Below are positions 6,882 through 8,058 of a stretch of DNA of 8,058 nt, piece after piece (position 1 is the stretch's first letter; the number at the start of each line of letters is the position of its first letter). This stretch comes from an uncultured Lachnospiraceae bacterium (GTDB lineage: Bacteria; Bacillota_A; Clostridia; Lachnospirales; Lachnospiraceae). The position numbers and the translations under genes were made by a program. The notes beneath the pieces are model-generated. The model made no database searches. It was not told the origin of the DNA and saw only the letters and a list, made by a program, of their open reading frames with translations. The stretch covers positions 1 to 8,058 of the forward strand of contig USPJ01000038.1 in the NCBI GenBank assembly GCA_900556645.1, given 5' to 3'.

Positions 6882-7769
6882 ATGTCAATTATTTTAGATA
6901 AAGTAAATTTCGTATATAGTGCGGACACAGCCTATGAGATACAGGCATTAAAAAATATTAATCTTAAGATAGAAGACGGTGAGTTTATTGGAATCATTGG
7001 ACATACCGGGTCGGGAAAGTCCACCTTAATCCAACACCTTAACGGTCTGACAAAGGCTACTTCCGGTGGGATTTATTACAACGGAGAGGACATCTATGAC
7101 GAGGATTATGATTTGCGGAGCCTTCGCAACAAAGTGGGGTTGGTGTTTCAGTACCCGGAGCATCAGCTTTTTGAAAGTGACGTGCTTTCGGATGTCTGCT
7201 TTGGACCGATGAACCAGGGAAAGAGCAGAGAAGAAGCGGAAGAAGAGGCGAAGAAAGCACTTCTTCAGGTTGGGTTCAAAGAAAAAAATTTCAAAAAATC
7301 TCCATTTGATCTGTCCGGAGGACAGAAAAAGCGTGTTGCGATTGCCGGAGTTCTGGCAATGAATCCGAAGATCCTGATTCTGGATGAGCCGACAGCTGGT
7401 CTGGATCCAAAGGGAAGAGATGAGATCCTGGATCAGATTGCAGAACTTCACAAAGTCCGCGGCATTACGATCATTCTGGTATCACACAGCATGGAAGATG
7501 TAGCCAAATATGTGGAACGCCTGATCGTAGTCAATCACGGAAAGATTGCTTTTGACGATATACCGAAAAAGGTATTCGCACATTATAAAGAACTTGAAGA
7601 GATGGGGCTGGCAGCTCCTCAGATTACCTATATTATGCATGCCCTGAAAGAAAAAGGACTTCCTGTAGATCCAGCAGATACAACGGTGGAAGAAGCGAAG
7701 CAGGATATTTTGCATGCACTTCGGGAAATGAACTCATCCTTGCTGAAAGGAGGAGTCCAGAATGATTAG
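6882..7769 (+). CDS. ecfA2: Energy-coupling factor (ECF) transporter ATP-binding protein EcfA2
   Basis: This 295-residue ABC ATPase is the second nucleotide-binding subunit, forming a heterodimer with EcfA1. Walker A GHTGSGKST is at 40-48, the Q-loop FQYPEHQLF at 89-97, the signature LSGGQKKR at 144-151, Walker B ILILDEP at 164-170 and the switch His202 in SHSMEDVAKY. The Q-loop PEHQLF is typical of A2. An AGGTGA site (6872-6877) precedes the ATG; the gap from ecfA1 is 14 bases. The last 8 bases overlap the start of ecfT. The reading frame is continuous and every motif is intact, yet base use changes inside the gene near 7308: GATC becomes common and leucine codons shift from TTA/CTT to CTG. 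The 3' part may therefore derive from another lineage. Confidence 0.95.
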   Translation: MSIILDKVNFVYSADTAYEIQALKNINLKIEDGEFIGIIGHTGSGKSTLIQHLNGLTKATSGGIYYNGEDIYDEDYDLRSLRNKVGLVFQYPEHQLFESDVLSDVCFGPMNQGKSREEAEEEAKKALLQVGFKEKNFKKSPFDLSGGQKKRVAIAGVLAMNPKILILDEPTAGLDPKGRDEILDQIAELHKVRGITIILVSHSMEDVAKYVERLIVVNHGKIAFDDIPKKVFAHYKELEEMGLAAPQITYIMHALKEKGLPVDPADTTVEEAKQDILHALREMNSSLLKGGVQND

Positions 7770-8058
7770 AGATATTACGATTGGACAGTACTATCCTGCG
7801 AAGTCTGTGATCCACAAATTGGATCCTAGAACAAAACTTTTTGGGACACTGGTTTTTATCATTTCTGTATTTTTGTTTCACTCAATTGCCGGTTATGCGG
7901 TAGCGACGGTGTTCCTTGCAGGAATGATCCTGATTTCCACGGTTCCGGTGAAGTTTATCTTTAAGGGACTGAAAGCCATCTTTATGATTCTGCTGATCAC
8001 GATGGTGTTTAATATATTCCTGACACCAGGGGAAGCACTTGTGAGTTTTGGAATCTTT
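7762..8058 (+). CDS. ecfT: Energy-coupling factor transporter transmembrane protein EcfT, N-terminal part
   Basis: The first 99 codons are present; the window ends inside the gene (full-length EcfT is about 260 residues). The N-terminus MIRDITIGQYYPAKSVIHKL, then DPRTK, is the characteristic start of EcfT. Hydrophobic segments at about 27-58 and 72-88 are membrane helices. EcfT links the ATPase pair to the substrate-binding S component in the membrane; its coupling helices with Ala-Arg-Gly motifs would lie beyond the window. A strong AAGGAGGAG ribosome binding site (7746-7754) sits inside the end of ecfA2, eight bases upstream of the ATG counting from the GGAGG core. The start overlaps ecfA2 by eight bases, giving translational coupling. 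The sequence is rich in GATC and CTG codons, unlike the genes upstream of 7308. Confidence 0.93.
   Translation, partial: MIRDITIGQYYPAKSVIHKLDPRTKLFGTLVFIISVFLFHSIAGYAVATVFLAGMILISTVPVKFIFKGLKAIFMILLITMVFNIFLTPGEALVSFGIF

Noticed and set aside
7026..7451. 141-codon minus-strand open frame opposite ecfA2
   Set aside because: It lies wholly inside ecfA2, whose ABC motifs are all intact, and its translation is low in recognisable domains. It is a shadow frame.

Overview
The window looks like a stretch of core chromosome from a low-to-mid G+C anaerobic Firmicute, most likely a Lachnospiraceae relative (Blautia/Dorea/Ruminococcus-like). The evidence is A- and G-rich coding with strong GGAGG-type ribosome binding sites, a VanW/peptidoglycan-binding surface protein, a stand-alone AIR-synthase-like protein, and a group II ECF transporter module. 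The family assignment is inferred from gene content and protein style. I see no phage, transposon, CRISPR array, tRNA or rRNA.

Left part (1-1033): the window opens inside a plus-strand DnaQ-like (DEDDh) exonuclease, of which only the end, with the last catalytic motif, is present. It converges with a minus-strand gene for a membrane-anchored, TPR-like helical protein; the two stop codons overlap. Divergent from that gene, 44 bases away, is a 33-codon plus-strand ORF for a tiny single-pass membrane protein.

Middle (1089-2808): a good sigma-A-type promoter drives a VanW-domain surface protein with a signal anchor, peptidoglycan-binding-like region, VanW core, G5-like region and an alanine-rich tail. 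A 12-bp hairpin follows.

Right part (2847-8058): seven tightly packed plus-strand genes form a likely operon: AIR-synthase/HypE-like protein, Lrp/AsnC regulator, PLP aminotransferase, tRNA 2'-O-methyltransferase TrmL, and the ECF module EcfA1-EcfA2-EcfT (EcfT cut by the window end). Gaps are 25 bases or less, and two junctions overlap. The Lrp regulator and aminotransferase probably work together in amino-acid metabolism. The ECF module energises vitamin or cofactor uptake with substrate-binding S components encoded elsewhere.

The most unusual signal is not a gene. GATC occurs 4 times in the first 7307 bases and then 12 times in the last 751. Leucine codon use changes at the same place, inside ecfA2 at the ABC signature motif. 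This suggests a recombination junction or an assembly chimera. I found no convincing new multi-gene system.
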